From the NCBI GenBank assembly GCA_024693165.1, contig JAILLM010000167.1, positions 1-26,754 on the forward strand: DNA of 26,754 bases. Reading direction: 5' to 3'. Every line of letters starts with the position of its first letter. The stretch's first letter is position 1. This DNA is from Bacilli bacterium (lineage in GTDB: Bacteria; Bacillota_I; Bacilli_A; RF39; UBA660). Position numbers and translations under genes: made by a program. Shown here piece after piece: positions 6,152 through 13,896 of the stretch. The notes below the pieces were generated by a model, which made no database searches, had not been told where the DNA came from, and was given only the letters and a program-made list of their open reading frames with translations.

Positions 6152-7543
6152 ATGAAAATTTATAATACATTAACTAGAACAGTTGAAGACTTTAAACCTA
6201 ATGAAGAAGGTAAAGTTAAATTTTATACATGTGGGCCAACTGTATATCATTATGCTCACATTGGTAATATTAGAAATTATATTGGTCATGATATTTTAGA
6301 TAAGACTTTAAGATATATTGGATATGATGTAACTAGAGCAATGAATATAACTGATGTAGGACACTTAACTAGTGATTCAGATTCTGGTGAAGATAAGATG
6401 GCAGTAGCTGCAAAAAGAGAGCATAAGAAGGCTATGGAAATTGCAGCATTTTATACAGATGCATTTTTTAAAGACTTTGAAGCAGTAAATTGCAAGAAAC
6501 CAGAAATTATTAGTCCTGCTACCGAAAATATTGATATGTATATTAAGATGATTGAGAAATTACTTGAAGAAGGATATGCATATATTTCAGGTGGAAATGT
6601 TTACTTTGATATTTCAAAACTTAATGATTATTATGTTTTAACAAATCATAAGATTGATGATATGGTTGTTGGTGCTAGAGAAGGCGTTGAAGAAGATAGT
6701 GCTAAAAAGAATCAAGCTGATTTTGCATTATGGTTTACAACTTCTAAATTTGAAAATCATGAATTAACTTGGGATTCTCCTTGGGGAGTTGGATATCCTG
6801 GATGGCATATTGAATGTTCTGGTATTTCAATTAAGTATTTAGGGGAATATTTAGATATACATGGTGGAGGAGTAGATAATATATTCCCACATCATACAAA
6901 TGAAATTGCACAAAGTGAATCTTACTTAGGACATAAATGGTGTAATTATTGGTTTCATAATGAACATTTAATTACTGATGAAGGTAAGATGAGTAAATCT
7001 AAAGGAGATATTCTTACAGTTTCAAAATTAATTGAACAAGGATATGATCCGCTTGCTTATAGATTAATGGTTTTAAACAGTCATTATAGAAAACAATTAT
7101 TATTTACATATGATTCGTTAAATCAAAATGAAAATTTACTTAAGAGATTAAGAAATAAAGTATCTTCAATTAATGAAGCTGGTGAATTAGATCAAACTAA
7201 ATTTGATGAATACAATAATAAGTTTAAAGCTGAACTTGAAAATGATTTAAATACTGCGAATGCATTAACAGTACTATTTGAATTATTAAAAGATGATTCA
7301 GTTAATGGAAAGACTAAATTAGAATTAGTTAATAATTTTGATAAAGTATTTAGTTTAAATCTTGTTCAAGAAGAAGAGACTTCTGAAAATGATGCTGAAA
7401 TTAAAGCTTTAATTGAAAAGAGAAAAGAAGCTAAAAAGAATAAAGATTTTGAACTAGCTGATTCTATTAGAGCTGACCTTTTAAGTAAAGGTATCGAACT
7501 TATTGATTCAAGAGAAGGAACTACTTATAAAATAATTAAATAG
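6152..7543 (+). CDS. cysS: Cysteinyl-tRNA synthetase
   Basis: A class I synthetase that charges tRNA-Cys. The HIGH motif is HIGN at residues 36-39 and KMSKS is at 279-283. The zinc site that discriminates cysteine is intact: Cys27, Cys222 (WHIECS), His247 and Glu251 (FPHHTNEIAQ). The C-terminal part (KRKEAKKNKDFELADSIRADLLSKGIEL, from about residue 417) is the conserved anticodon-side region. At 463 residues it is full length. ATG 6152 follows SD GAGGT at normal spacing, and that SD is the one paired in the leader hairpin. A gene for a putative inactive peptidase follows after 10 nt and shares the transcript. Confidence 0.97.
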   Translation: MKIYNTLTRTVEDFKPNEEGKVKFYTCGPTVYHYAHIGNIRNYIGHDILDKTLRYIGYDVTRAMNITDVGHLTSDSDSGEDKMAVAAKREHKKAMEIAAFYTDAFFKDFEAVNCKKPEIISPATENIDMYIKMIEKLLEEGYAYISGGNVYFDISKLNDYYVLTNHKIDDMVVGAREGVEEDSAKKNQADFALWFTTSKFENHELTWDSPWGVGYPGWHIECSGISIKYLGEYLDIHGGGVDNIFPHHTNEIAQSESYLGHKWCNYWFHNEHLITDEGKMSKSKGDILTVSKLIEQGYDPLAYRLMVLNSHYRKQLLFTYDSLNQNENLLKRLRNKVSSINEAGELDQTKFDEYNNKFKAELENDLNTANALTVLFELLKDDSVNGKTKLELVNNFDKVFSLNLVQEEETSENDAEIKALIEKRKEAKKNKDFELADSIRADLLSKGIELIDSREGTTYKIIK

Positions 7544-7553
7544 AGGTGAATAA

Positions 7554-8204
7554 ATGATAATCTTGATTATATATTGTTTATTATTCTTTATTTCTTTAAT
7601 ATTTAACATTTATATTTCTTTAGTTGAAAAAGAATATAAAAATAAAAAGAACAAGAAGAAATTAACTGGATGTGAATTATCTCATGAGATATTGGATTTA
7701 GATAGTAATAATAATTCATATATATTACTTACTAAGGGAGATAGTTTATATAATAGTTTAAGAGATACTATTAAACTTGATGAAGATTCGTTTGATGAAT
7801 CAACACTTTATGCATTAACAGTATCTGCTTTAAAATCTTATGAAGCAATTGATAAAAAGAATAAAGAACAATATAAGTTAAGAGATAAACTATCTAAATT
7901 ATTATTTTATTTGATGATTCTTTCATATATATTATTAGCTGCATGTGTTGTACTTAATGATTATTCAATCGGTGGTGCAAGTCTTGCAATACTAGTTATA
8001 GTAACTATATTAGATATTAAATGGCATTTGTTATATAAATCTAATATAAAAAAACTCGTTAAAGTGTTAAAACAAAATGGCTTTATTGATAAAGATGAGG
8101 TTAATGATGTAACTAAGTTACTTGGAGTAGAGGTATTAAAACCTTTTACTAGATTAATAAATGTAATAAAAGAGTTATTTGATCAAATAATTCCAGATTC
8201 TTAA
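7554..8204 (+). CDS. YugP-like membrane protein lacking the HExxH zinc site
   Basis: 216 residues: an N-terminal membrane helix (about 1-23), a basic linker, a soluble segment, two further helices (about 116-133 and 138-156) and a C-terminal amphipathic part. Order and motifs follow the YugP-type neutral zinc metallopeptidases: LTGCELSHEIL (37-47) matches the family's LTGxExAxxIL, and the C-terminal KLVKVLKQNGFIDKDEV matches its conserved L..G...DEEE region. Where the family has HEVGH, this protein has LKSYE (93-97) in the otherwise similar STLYALTVSALKSYEAID. All zinc ligands there are gone, so catalysis is unlikely. The alignment is by eye and could be wrong; otherwise it is an unassigned membrane protein. 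SD AGAGGTGA; second gene of the cysS transcript. Confidence 0.6.
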   Translation: MIILIIYCLLFFISLIFNIYISLVEKEYKNKKNKKKLTGCELSHEILDLDSNNNSYILLTKGDSLYNSLRDTIKLDEDSFDESTLYALTVSALKSYEAIDKKNKEQYKLRDKLSKLLFYLMILSYILLAACVVLNDYSIGGASLAILVIVTILDIKWHLLYKSNIKKLVKVLKQNGFIDKDEVNDVTKLLGVEVLKPFTRLINVIKELFDQIIPDS

Positions 8205-8228
8205 AGAACGTTAAATCGTTCTTTTTTT
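8203..8228 (+). terminator. Rho-independent terminator of the cysS operon
   Basis: AAAGAACG (8203-8210) pairs with CGTTCTTT (8217-8224) over a 6-nt loop, with seven T at 8222-8228. The stem begins inside the stop codon. Confidence 0.88.
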
Positions 8229-8267
8229 GTTATATAACGAATTTTCAAAAAAAGTTTAATTAAATAC

Positions 8268-8296
8268 TTGATTTTGAATATTAGATAAGGTATAAT
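8268..8296 (+). promoter_or_regulatory. Strong promoter of the S10-spc-alpha ribosomal operon
   Basis: TTGATT (8268-8273), 17-nt spacer, perfect TATAAT (8291-8296), preceded by an A/T-rich stretch (8245-8266) that could act as an UP element. Predicted start near 8303, giving a 130-nt leader before rpsJ. Confidence 0.8.
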
Positions 8297-8302
8297 GTTT
8301 TT

Positions 8303-8432
8303 GTTTAAACGGCGAAGATGTGCGAGGTTGCTGACACACCAGGAGGAGTTGCAAACCTGGTAAAGTATGTCAGGTTAATTCGTTACGGAGCTATGTTTAT
8401 ACAAAGATATAAACGAAGGGAGACAAATCAAT
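8303..8432 (+). ncRNA. Structured leader RNA of the S10 operon (r-protein autoregulation candidate)
   Basis: The 130 nt between promoter and rpsJ are much richer in GC than their surroundings and fold by eye into nested helices: ACCAGG (8338-8343) with CCTGGT (8356-8361), inside CTGACA (8331-8336) with TGTCAG (8368-8373), inside CGAA (8313-8316) with TTCG (8379-8382). A separate hairpin, GTTTATA/TATAAAC (8395-8414), sits just before the rpsJ SD. The primary sequence around GTGCGAGGTTGCTGACACACC looks like the leader I recall from S10 operons of other Firmicutes; that is memory, not a search. Autogenous control by a ribosomal protein such as L4 is plausible but not shown here. Confidence 0.6.
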
Positions 8433-8732
8433 ATGTCAAAAATTAGAATAAGATTAAAAGCTTATGATCACAAAGTTCTAGACAATGCTTGTGCTAAAGT
8501 AATTGAAACTGTAAAGAGAACTGGCGGAGAAATTTCTGGTCCAGTACCACTTCCTACAGAAATTCAAAAAATTACTGTTTTAAGAGCAGTACACAAATAC
8601 AAAGATAGTCGTGAACAATTCGAAATGAGAACTCATAAGAGATTAATCGACATCAAAAATCCAAGTGAAAAAACTATGGATGCTCTAAAGAAATTAGATT
8701 TACCTAGTGGCGTTGAAGCTGAAATTAAGTAA
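8433..8732 (+). CDS. rpsJ: 30S ribosomal protein S10
   Basis: uS10, a protein of the 30S head that also acts as NusE in antitermination complexes. The conserved opening KIRIRLKAYDHKVLD and the loop segment GPVPLPTEIQKITVLRAVHKYKDSREQFEMRTHKR are present. 99 residues, near the usual 102. First gene of the ribosomal block, preceded by the structured leader and SD AGGGAG. Its 38-nt gap to rplC is among the larger gaps in the block. Confidence 0.97.
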   Translation: MSKIRIRLKAYDHKVLDNACAKVIETVKRTGGEISGPVPLPTEIQKITVLRAVHKYKDSREQFEMRTHKRLIDIKNPSEKTMDALKKLDLPSGVEAEIK

Positions 8733-8770
8733 TCTAAAAAACATTTAAACAAAAATTAACGGAGGATATT

Positions 8771-9538
8771 ATGAAAGGAATCTTAGGACGTAAAGTCGGA
8801 ATGACTGAAAAGTTTACAAAGGATGGAAAAGTTATTCCTGTTACTGTAATCGAAGTTGAACCTAACGTTATTACTCAAATCAAAACAGTTGAAACTGATG
8901 GTTATAACGCTATTCAATTAGGCACAGTTGACAAGAAAGAAAAGCGTGCTACTAAAGCTGAAATCGGACACGCTAAAAAAGCTAACACATCTGCTAAGCG
9001 CTTCTTAAAAGAAATTAGAGTTGAAAACCCAGCTGAATATACTTTAGGAAACGTTATTGCAGCTGACACATTTGAAGTTGGTGAACGTGTAGACGTAACT
9101 GGTACTTCAAAAGGTAAAGGATTCACTGGTGTTATTAAAAGACACGGTCAATCTCGTGGACCTGAAACTCACGGATCTCATTATCATAGAAGACCTGGTT
9201 CAATGGGTACTATGTTACCAATGAGGGTTTTAAAAGGTAAAAAGAACTCAGGACATATGGGTGTTGAAACTGTTACAATTCAAAACCTTGAAATCATTGA
9301 AGTTTCTACTAAAGATAATTACATCTTAGTTAGTGGAAATGTTCCTGGACCTAAAAACGGAATAGTATTAATTCGTTCTGCTGTTAAAGGTGGAAAAGTT
9401 AATCCTAAAGATATCATCATTTATGAAGTTGAAGAAGAAGTAGTAGAAACTCCAGTTGAAGAAACTGCTGAAACTACTGAAGAAGTTGTTGAAACTGCTG
9501 CTGAATCTGAAGAAGTTGAGGAAACTACTGAAGCTTAA
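8771..9538 (+). CDS. rplC: 50S ribosomal protein L3 with long acidic tail
   Basis: uL3 binds near the 3' end of 23S rRNA, nucleates 50S assembly and reaches the peptidyl-transferase centre. MKGILGRKVGMTE, the FTGVIKRHGQSRGPETHGSHYHRRPGS tip loop and GPKNGIVLIR are all conserved. At 255 residues it is well above the usual 205-210: residues about 219-255 are an added tail with 17 Glu, many Thr and Val, and no Lys, Arg or Asp. The tail shares the frame with no interruption, so it is a genuine extension. SD GGAGG at normal spacing. Confidence 0.97.
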   Translation: MKGILGRKVGMTEKFTKDGKVIPVTVIEVEPNVITQIKTVETDGYNAIQLGTVDKKEKRATKAEIGHAKKANTSAKRFLKEIRVENPAEYTLGNVIAADTFEVGERVDVTGTSKGKGFTGVIKRHGQSRGPETHGSHYHRRPGSMGTMLPMRVLKGKKNSGHMGVETVTIQNLEIIEVSTKDNYILVSGNVPGPKNGIVLIRSAVKGGKVNPKDIIIYEVEEEVVETPVEETAETTEEVVETAAESEEVEETTEA

Positions 9539-9567
9539 TTGCTTTAGTCGAAAGGAGATTTTTAAGA

Positions 9568-10191
9568 ATGGCAAAGATTAAAGAATTAAACCTTAAAGGT
9601 GAACAAGTTAAAGAATTAACTTTAAATGATGATGTATTTAAAATTGAAGGTAATGATGTAGTTTTAAAGAAAGCTATTAGATTACAATTAGATTCACAAA
9701 GACAAGGAACTGCTGATACTAAAGGTAGAAGCGAAGTTTCTGGTGGTGGAAGAAAACCATACAGACAAAAAGGAACTGGTAACGCTAGACAAGGTACAAT
9801 CAGAGCTCCACACTTCGTTGGTGGTGGTGTAGTATTTGGACCTACTCCAAGAAGTTACTCATTCAAAACTAACAGAAAAGAAAGAAGATTAGCTCTTAGA
9901 ACTGCTTTATCTGCAAAACTTGCTGAAAAAGCAGTAGTAGTTGTTGATTCATTAGAATTAAAATCATCTAAGACTAAAGATGCTATCAAAATGTTAGAAA
10001 CATTAAAATTAAATGGTAAAGTATTATTCGTAAGTGCTCATGATGCTGAAATGTTATATTTAGCAACTAGAAACTTAGGAAATACTGCTGTTATCATGGC
10101 TGATGAATTAAATGTATACGATATCGTTAATGCTGATGTTGTAGTATTAGATGAAGACAGCGTTAAATATATTGAGGAGGCACTTAACTAA
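9568..10191 (+). CDS. rplD: 50S ribosomal protein L4
   Basis: uL4 lines the nascent-peptide tunnel and in many bacteria represses its own S10 operon. The tunnel loop SEVSGGGRKPYRQKGTGNARQGTIRAPHFVGGGVVFGP is intact. 207 residues, normal. SD AAGGAG precedes ATG 9568. The stop TAA shares its last base with the rplW ATG (TAATG), and the rplW SD (GAGGAGG) lies inside the rplD coding end, so the two are translationally coupled. Confidence 0.97.
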   Translation: MAKIKELNLKGEQVKELTLNDDVFKIEGNDVVLKKAIRLQLDSQRQGTADTKGRSEVSGGGRKPYRQKGTGNARQGTIRAPHFVGGGVVFGPTPRSYSFKTNRKERRLALRTALSAKLAEKAVVVVDSLELKSSKTKDAIKMLETLKLNGKVLFVSAHDAEMLYLATRNLGNTAVIMADELNVYDIVNADVVVLDEDSVKYIEEALN

Positions 10192-10460
10192 TGAAAGATA
10201 TTATTATTGCTCCAGTAATTACTGAAAAATCTCAAATTGCTATTAGTGAAAATAATGTATATACATTTAAAGTTAGTAAAGATGCTAACAAAACTCAAAT
10301 TAAACAAGCAATTGAAGAAGCTTTCGGTGTAAAAGTTAAAGAAGTTAGAACTCTTAATACTAAAGCTAAAGATAAAAGAGTTGGAAGATATACTGGAAAA
10401 ACTAAAACTTATAAGAAAGCAATCGTTACTTTAAAAGATGGTAACGCTATTGAAATTTAG
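10191..10460 (+). CDS. rplW: 50S ribosomal protein L23
   Basis: uL23 sits at the tunnel exit and is the docking site for trigger factor and SRP. MKDIIIAPVITEKS, NVYTFKVSKDANKTQIKQAIEEAFGVKV and the basic RVGRYTGKTKTYKKAIVTL segment are typical. 89 residues, slightly short of about 95. Starts within the rplD stop codon and ends 15 nt before rplB. Confidence 0.97.
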   Translation: MKDIIIAPVITEKSQIAISENNVYTFKVSKDANKTQIKQAIEEAFGVKVKEVRTLNTKAKDKRVGRYTGKTKTYKKAIVTLKDGNAIEI

Positions 10461-10475
10461 TAGGAGGTTATTGAC

Positions 10476-11312
10476 ATGGCTATAAGAAAATTTAAAGCAA
10501 CTACTAATGGTAGAAGAGGTATGTCAACTTTAGTTAATGAAGAATTAACTCAAGGAAATAAACCTCAAAAAAGTTTACTTTCTTCTGGAAGTAAAACTGG
10601 TGGAAGAAATAACCAAGGTAAAATGACAGTTCGTCACATCGGTGGTGGAGCTAAGAGAAAATACAGAGTTATTGATTTCAAAAGAAATAAATTTGGTGTA
10701 ACTGGTAAAGTTACTGCTATTGAATACGATCCAAATAGAAATGCTAATATAGCTTTAATCACTTACTTAGATGGTGAAAAGAGATATATCATTGCTCCTA
10801 AAGATTTAAAAGTAGGAATGATCGTTGAAGCTGGAGAAGCTTGCGATATCAAAGTTGGTAATGCAATGCAACTTCAAAACATCCCAGTTGGTACATTAGT
10901 ACACAACGTAGAAATGAAACCTGGTAAAGGTGGAGCTTTAGCAAGAAGTGCTGGAACAAGTGCACAAATTCTTGGTAGAGATGATAAATATGTAATTATT
11001 CGTTTACAATCTGGTGAAACTAGAAAAGTTCTTGGAACTTGCATGGCTACAATCGGTGTTGTAGGAAATGAAGATTACGAATTAGTAAATGTAGGAAAAG
11101 CTGGACGTACTCGTCACATGGGAATCAGACCTACAAACCGTGGATCTGTAATGAACCCTAACGATCACCCACATGGTGGTGGTGAAGGTAGAACACCAAT
11201 CGGACGTAAGAGCCCAATGACTCCTTGGGGTAAACCTGCTCTTGGTTACAAGACTCGTAAACCTAAAAAAGCTTCTAGCAAATTAATTGTTAGTAGAAAG
11301 AAAAATAAATAG
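10476..11312 (+). CDS. rplB: 50S ribosomal protein L2
   Basis: uL2 is needed for subunit association and peptidyl-transferase activity. The C-terminal NDHPHGGGEGRTPIGRKSPMTPWGKPALG, with its conserved His, is intact, as are VRHIGGGAKRKYR and the SAGTSAQILGRDDKY segment. 278 residues, normal. SD TAGGAGG begins just after the rplW stop. Confidence 0.98.
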   Translation: MAIRKFKATTNGRRGMSTLVNEELTQGNKPQKSLLSSGSKTGGRNNQGKMTVRHIGGGAKRKYRVIDFKRNKFGVTGKVTAIEYDPNRNANIALITYLDGEKRYIIAPKDLKVGMIVEAGEACDIKVGNAMQLQNIPVGTLVHNVEMKPGKGGALARSAGTSAQILGRDDKYVIIRLQSGETRKVLGTCMATIGVVGNEDYELVNVGKAGRTRHMGIRPTNRGSVMNPNDHPHGGGEGRTPIGRKSPMTPWGKPALGYKTRKPKKASSKLIVSRKKNK

Positions 11313-11320
11313 GTGATAAT

Positions 11321-11596
11321 ATGGCAAGAAGTTTGAAAAAAGGACCTTTCGCTGATGAAAGCCTAATGAAAAAAATTGAAAAATTAAACGCAGAAAACAA
11401 AAAAGACGTTGTTAAAACTTGGTCTAGAAGATCTACTATCTTCCCTGACTTTGTAGGACACACTATTGCTGTTCATAATGGTAAGGAATTCATTCCTGTA
11501 TACATTACTGAAGAAATGGTTGGACACAAATTAGGTGAATTCGCTTTAACTCGTAAAGCTGGTGGACATGCTGGACAACAAGTAGGAAAGAAGTAG
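11321..11596 (+). CDS. rpsS: 30S ribosomal protein S19
   Basis: uS19 in the 30S head works with S13 in contacts to the 50S subunit and tRNA. MARSLKKGPFADESLMKKI, the WSRRSTIFPDFVGHTIAVHNGKEF core and LGEFALTRKAGGHAG are conserved. 91 residues, normal. The SD is the weaker AGGTGA; the stop TAG is fused to the next SD as TAGGAGG. Confidence 0.98.
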   Translation: MARSLKKGPFADESLMKKIEKLNAENKKDVVKTWSRRSTIFPDFVGHTIAVHNGKEFIPVYITEEMVGHKLGEFALTRKAGGHAGQQVGKK

Positions 11597-11606
11597 GAGG
11601 ATTTAG

Positions 11607-11948
11607 ATGGAAACTTTCGCAATTCATAAAAACGCAATGGTTGCTCCACGTAAAGCTCGTATGACTATTGATTTAATCAGAGGCAAAAAAGTTGGTGAAG
11701 CAGTTGCAATACTTAAAAATACTAACACTAAATCTTCTAGACTTATTGAAAAAGTATTAAATTCAGCTGTAGCTAATGCAACTAACAATTACAATGCTAA
11801 GCTTGAAGATTTAGTAGTTTCTGAATGTTTCGTTAATCCTGGAGTAGTTTTAAAGAGAGTTAAACCTGCTTCAAGATCAAGAATCGACAGAAGAGATAAA
11901 AGAACTAGTCACATTACTGTAAAAGTAAGTGATGGTAAGGAGGCTTAA
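11607..11948 (+). CDS. rplV: 50S ribosomal protein L22
   Basis: uL22 has a globular part on the 50S surface and a beta-hairpin lining the exit tunnel next to L4. Core features KARMTIDLIRGKKVGEAVAIL, VLNSAVANATNNY and the hairpin LKRVKPASRSRIDRRDKRTSHITV are present. 113 residues, normal. Two bases separate its stop from rpsC. Confidence 0.97.
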   Translation: METFAIHKNAMVAPRKARMTIDLIRGKKVGEAVAILKNTNTKSSRLIEKVLNSAVANATNNYNAKLEDLVVSECFVNPGVVLKRVKPASRSRIDRRDKRTSHITVKVSDGKEA

Positions 11949-11950
11949 TT

Positions 11951-12652
11951 ATGGGACAAAAAGTAGACCCACGTGGATTAAGACTTGGAATCAGCAAAAA
12001 TTGGGAATCTAATTGGTTTGCTGAAAAACAAGACTATGTTGAAAAATTAAATAGTGATATTAAAATCCGTGAATTCTTATCAAAGAAATTAAAAGATGCT
12101 TTAGTATCTGAAATTGCTATTGAAAGAAAAGCTGACAGAGTTGATGTTAAAATCTTTACTGCAAGACCTGGTGTAATCATCGGACATGGTGGAGATGACA
12201 TCGAAAAATTAAGAAAAGAAATCAAAAAGGTTTCTGGTGAAGATGTTTATTTAACTATTTCAGAAGTTAAGAATCCAAATTTAAGCGCTGAAATCGTTGC
12301 TCAAACAATCGCTCATCAAATTGAAAATAGAGGTAACTTCAGAAAAATTCAAAAGAACGCTATCAGACAAACTATGAAAGCAGGAGCTAAAGGTATTAAA
12401 ACTAAAGTTTCTGGTAGATTAAATGGTGCTGAAATGGCTCGTTCTGAAGGATATACTGAAGGAACTGTTCCATTACATACTATTAGAGCTAATATAGATT
12501 ATGCTGAAGCAGAAGCTGATACAACTTACGGAAAAATCGGAGTTAAAGTATGGATCTATAAAGGTGAAGTATTAAAAGGAAAAAACACTGAAAATAAAAT
12601 CAGAGTAGAACGTAAAGGAGGTAACCGCGATGTTAATGCCAAAAAGAACTAA
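11951..12652 (+). CDS. rpsC: 30S ribosomal protein S3
   Basis: uS3 forms part of the mRNA entry channel and helicase. MGQKVDPRGLRLGI, the KH-domain GxxG loop (IIGHGGDDIEKLR) and the C-terminal GIKTKVSGRLNGAEMARSE are present. 233 residues, about 15 longer than the usual 218; the last residues (ERKGGNRDVNAKKN) are encoded over the SD and first codons of rplP, with 23 nt of overlap. The extension may simply accommodate the overlap. Confidence 0.97.
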   Translation: MGQKVDPRGLRLGISKNWESNWFAEKQDYVEKLNSDIKIREFLSKKLKDALVSEIAIERKADRVDVKIFTARPGVIIGHGGDDIEKLRKEIKKVSGEDVYLTISEVKNPNLSAEIVAQTIAHQIENRGNFRKIQKNAIRQTMKAGAKGIKTKVSGRLNGAEMARSEGYTEGTVPLHTIRANIDYAEAEADTTYGKIGVKVWIYKGEVLKGKNTENKIRVERKGGNRDVNAKKN

Positions 12653-13061
12653 ATATCGTAAACCTCATAGAATTAGTTATGAAGGACATGCTAAAGGACA
12701 CACTAAATTAAATATGGGTGAATATGGACTTCAAGCAAAGACTGGTGGATACATTACTGCTAGACAAATCGAAGCAGCACGTGTAGCTATGTCAAGATTC
12801 ACTAAACGTGGTGGTCAAATTTATATTAATATTTTCCCACATTTAGCAAGAACTATGAAACCACTTGAAACTCGTCAAGGTACTGGTAAAGGTGATGTTA
12901 AAGAATGGGCAGCTGTAGTTAAAGAAGGAACAATCATGTTTGAAATCGCTGATGTTCCAGAAGCTACTGCTAGAGAAGCTTTAAGACTTGCTTCTCACAA
13001 ATTAGGTGTAAAAACTAAAATAGTAGTTAAAGAAGAAAGTGGTGAAGCTAATGAAAACTAG
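12630..13061 (+). CDS. rplP: 50S ribosomal protein L16
   Basis: uL16 lies near the A site and central protuberance and is needed for late 50S assembly. MLMPKRTKYRKPHR, GYITARQIEAARVAMSR and GTGKGDVKEWAAVVKEGTIMFEI are typical. 143 residues, normal. ATG 12630 is chosen over ATG 12636 because the family starts MLxPKR and the strong SD AAGGAGGT lies 8 nt before it. Overlaps the end of rpsC by 23 nt. Confidence 0.97.
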   Translation: MLMPKRTKYRKPHRISYEGHAKGHTKLNMGEYGLQAKTGGYITARQIEAARVAMSRFTKRGGQIYINIFPHLARTMKPLETRQGTGKGDVKEWAAVVKEGTIMFEIADVPEATAREALRLASHKLGVKTKIVVKEESGEANEN

Positions 13062-13248
13062 TGAAATTAGAAAAATGTCCACTGAAGAAATCAATGCTAA
13101 GATTACTGAAATCAAAGATGAATTATTTGATTTAAGAATGAAACAATCTACAGGATCAGTAGAAAAACCTCATAAAATTAATGAAGGTAGAAAAACTATT
13201 GCTCGTTTAAAGACTGTTTTAAATGAACGTAAAGGAGGAAATGAATAA
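13051..13248 (+). CDS. rpmC: 50S ribosomal protein L29
   Basis: uL29 sits at the tunnel exit beside L23. The two-helix protein starts MKTSEIRKMSTEEI and carries the conserved LFDLRMKQSTGSVEKPHKI turn. 65 residues from ATG 13051; an upstream in-frame GTG would add four atypical residues, so it is rejected. Overlaps the rplP stop by 11 nt (SD GGTGA inside rplP) and shares its last base with the rpsQ ATG (TAATG). Confidence 0.95.
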   Translation: MKTSEIRKMSTEEINAKITEIKDELFDLRMKQSTGSVEKPHKINEGRKTIARLKTVLNERKGGNE

Positions 13249-13508
13249 TGAGTGAAGCTAAGAAAACTACATTAGTAGGTAAAGTTGTAAGTGCTAAAAA
13301 TGATAAGACTATTACAGTTTTAGTTGAAACTTATAGAAGAGATCCTTTATATCATAAAAGAGTTAAATATTCTAAAAAATATGCAGCTCATGATGAAAAG
13401 AATATTGCAAAAGTAGGAGATACAGTTAGATTAATTGGTACTAGACCATTATCAAAAACTAAGAGATACGTTTTAGATAAAGTATTAATCGAATCTGTAG
13501 AAATCTAG
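13248..13508 (+). CDS. rpsQ: 30S ribosomal protein S17
   Basis: uS17 is a primary 16S rRNA binder of the 5' domain. LVGKVVSAKNDKTITVLVETYRRDPLYHKRVKYSKKYAAHDE and GDTVRLIGTRPLSKTKRY are the family's OB-fold strands. 86 residues, normal. SD AAAGGAGG lies in the end of rpmC, and the stop TAG merges into the rplN SD (TAGGAGG). Confidence 0.97.
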   Translation: MSEAKKTTLVGKVVSAKNDKTITVLVETYRRDPLYHKRVKYSKKYAAHDEKNIAKVGDTVRLIGTRPLSKTKRYVLDKVLIESVEI

Positions 13509-13518
13509 GAGGGTTATT

Positions 13519-13887
13519 ATGATACAACAACAAACTAAATTAAAAGTAGCTGATAACTCTGGAGCTAGAGAATTAATGGTAATCAGAGTACTTGGTGGAA
13601 GTAAAGTAAAATATGGTAACATTGGAGACGTAGTTGTTGGAACAGTTAAAAAAGCTATTCCTAACTCAAATGTTAAAGCTGGAAAAGTTGTTAAAGCAGT
13701 TATCGTAAGAAGTGTTGAAGGAGTTAGAAGAGCTGATGGTTCTTATATCAAATTCCAAGATAATGCATGTGTATTAATTAAGGATGATAAGAGCCCAATC
13801 GGAACTCGTGTTCTAGGTCCTGTAGCTAGAGAATTACGTGATAAAGATTATATGAAGATCGTATCTTTAGCTAACGAAGTATTATAG
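13519..13887 (+). CDS. rplN: 50S ribosomal protein L14
   Basis: uL14 sits at the subunit interface and is the docking site of the silencing factor RsfS. MIQQQTKLKVADNSGARELMVIRVLGG and the final REKD-like ARELRDKDYMKIVSLANEVL are conserved. 122 residues, exactly typical. Stop and the rplX SD are fused as TAGGAGG. Confidence 0.98.
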   Translation: MIQQQTKLKVADNSGARELMVIRVLGGSKVKYGNIGDVVVGTVKKAIPNSNVKAGKVVKAVIVRSVEGVRRADGSYIKFQDNACVLIKDDKSPIGTRVLGPVARELRDKDYMKIVSLANEVL

Positions 13888-13896
13888 GAGGATATT

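Noticed and set aside
8318..8446. A 42-codon open frame through the S10 leader, beginning MCEVADTPGG
   Set aside because: No good SD, overlaps the conserved helices and the rpsJ start, and the stretch looks like structured RNA; openness is expected by chance at this length.
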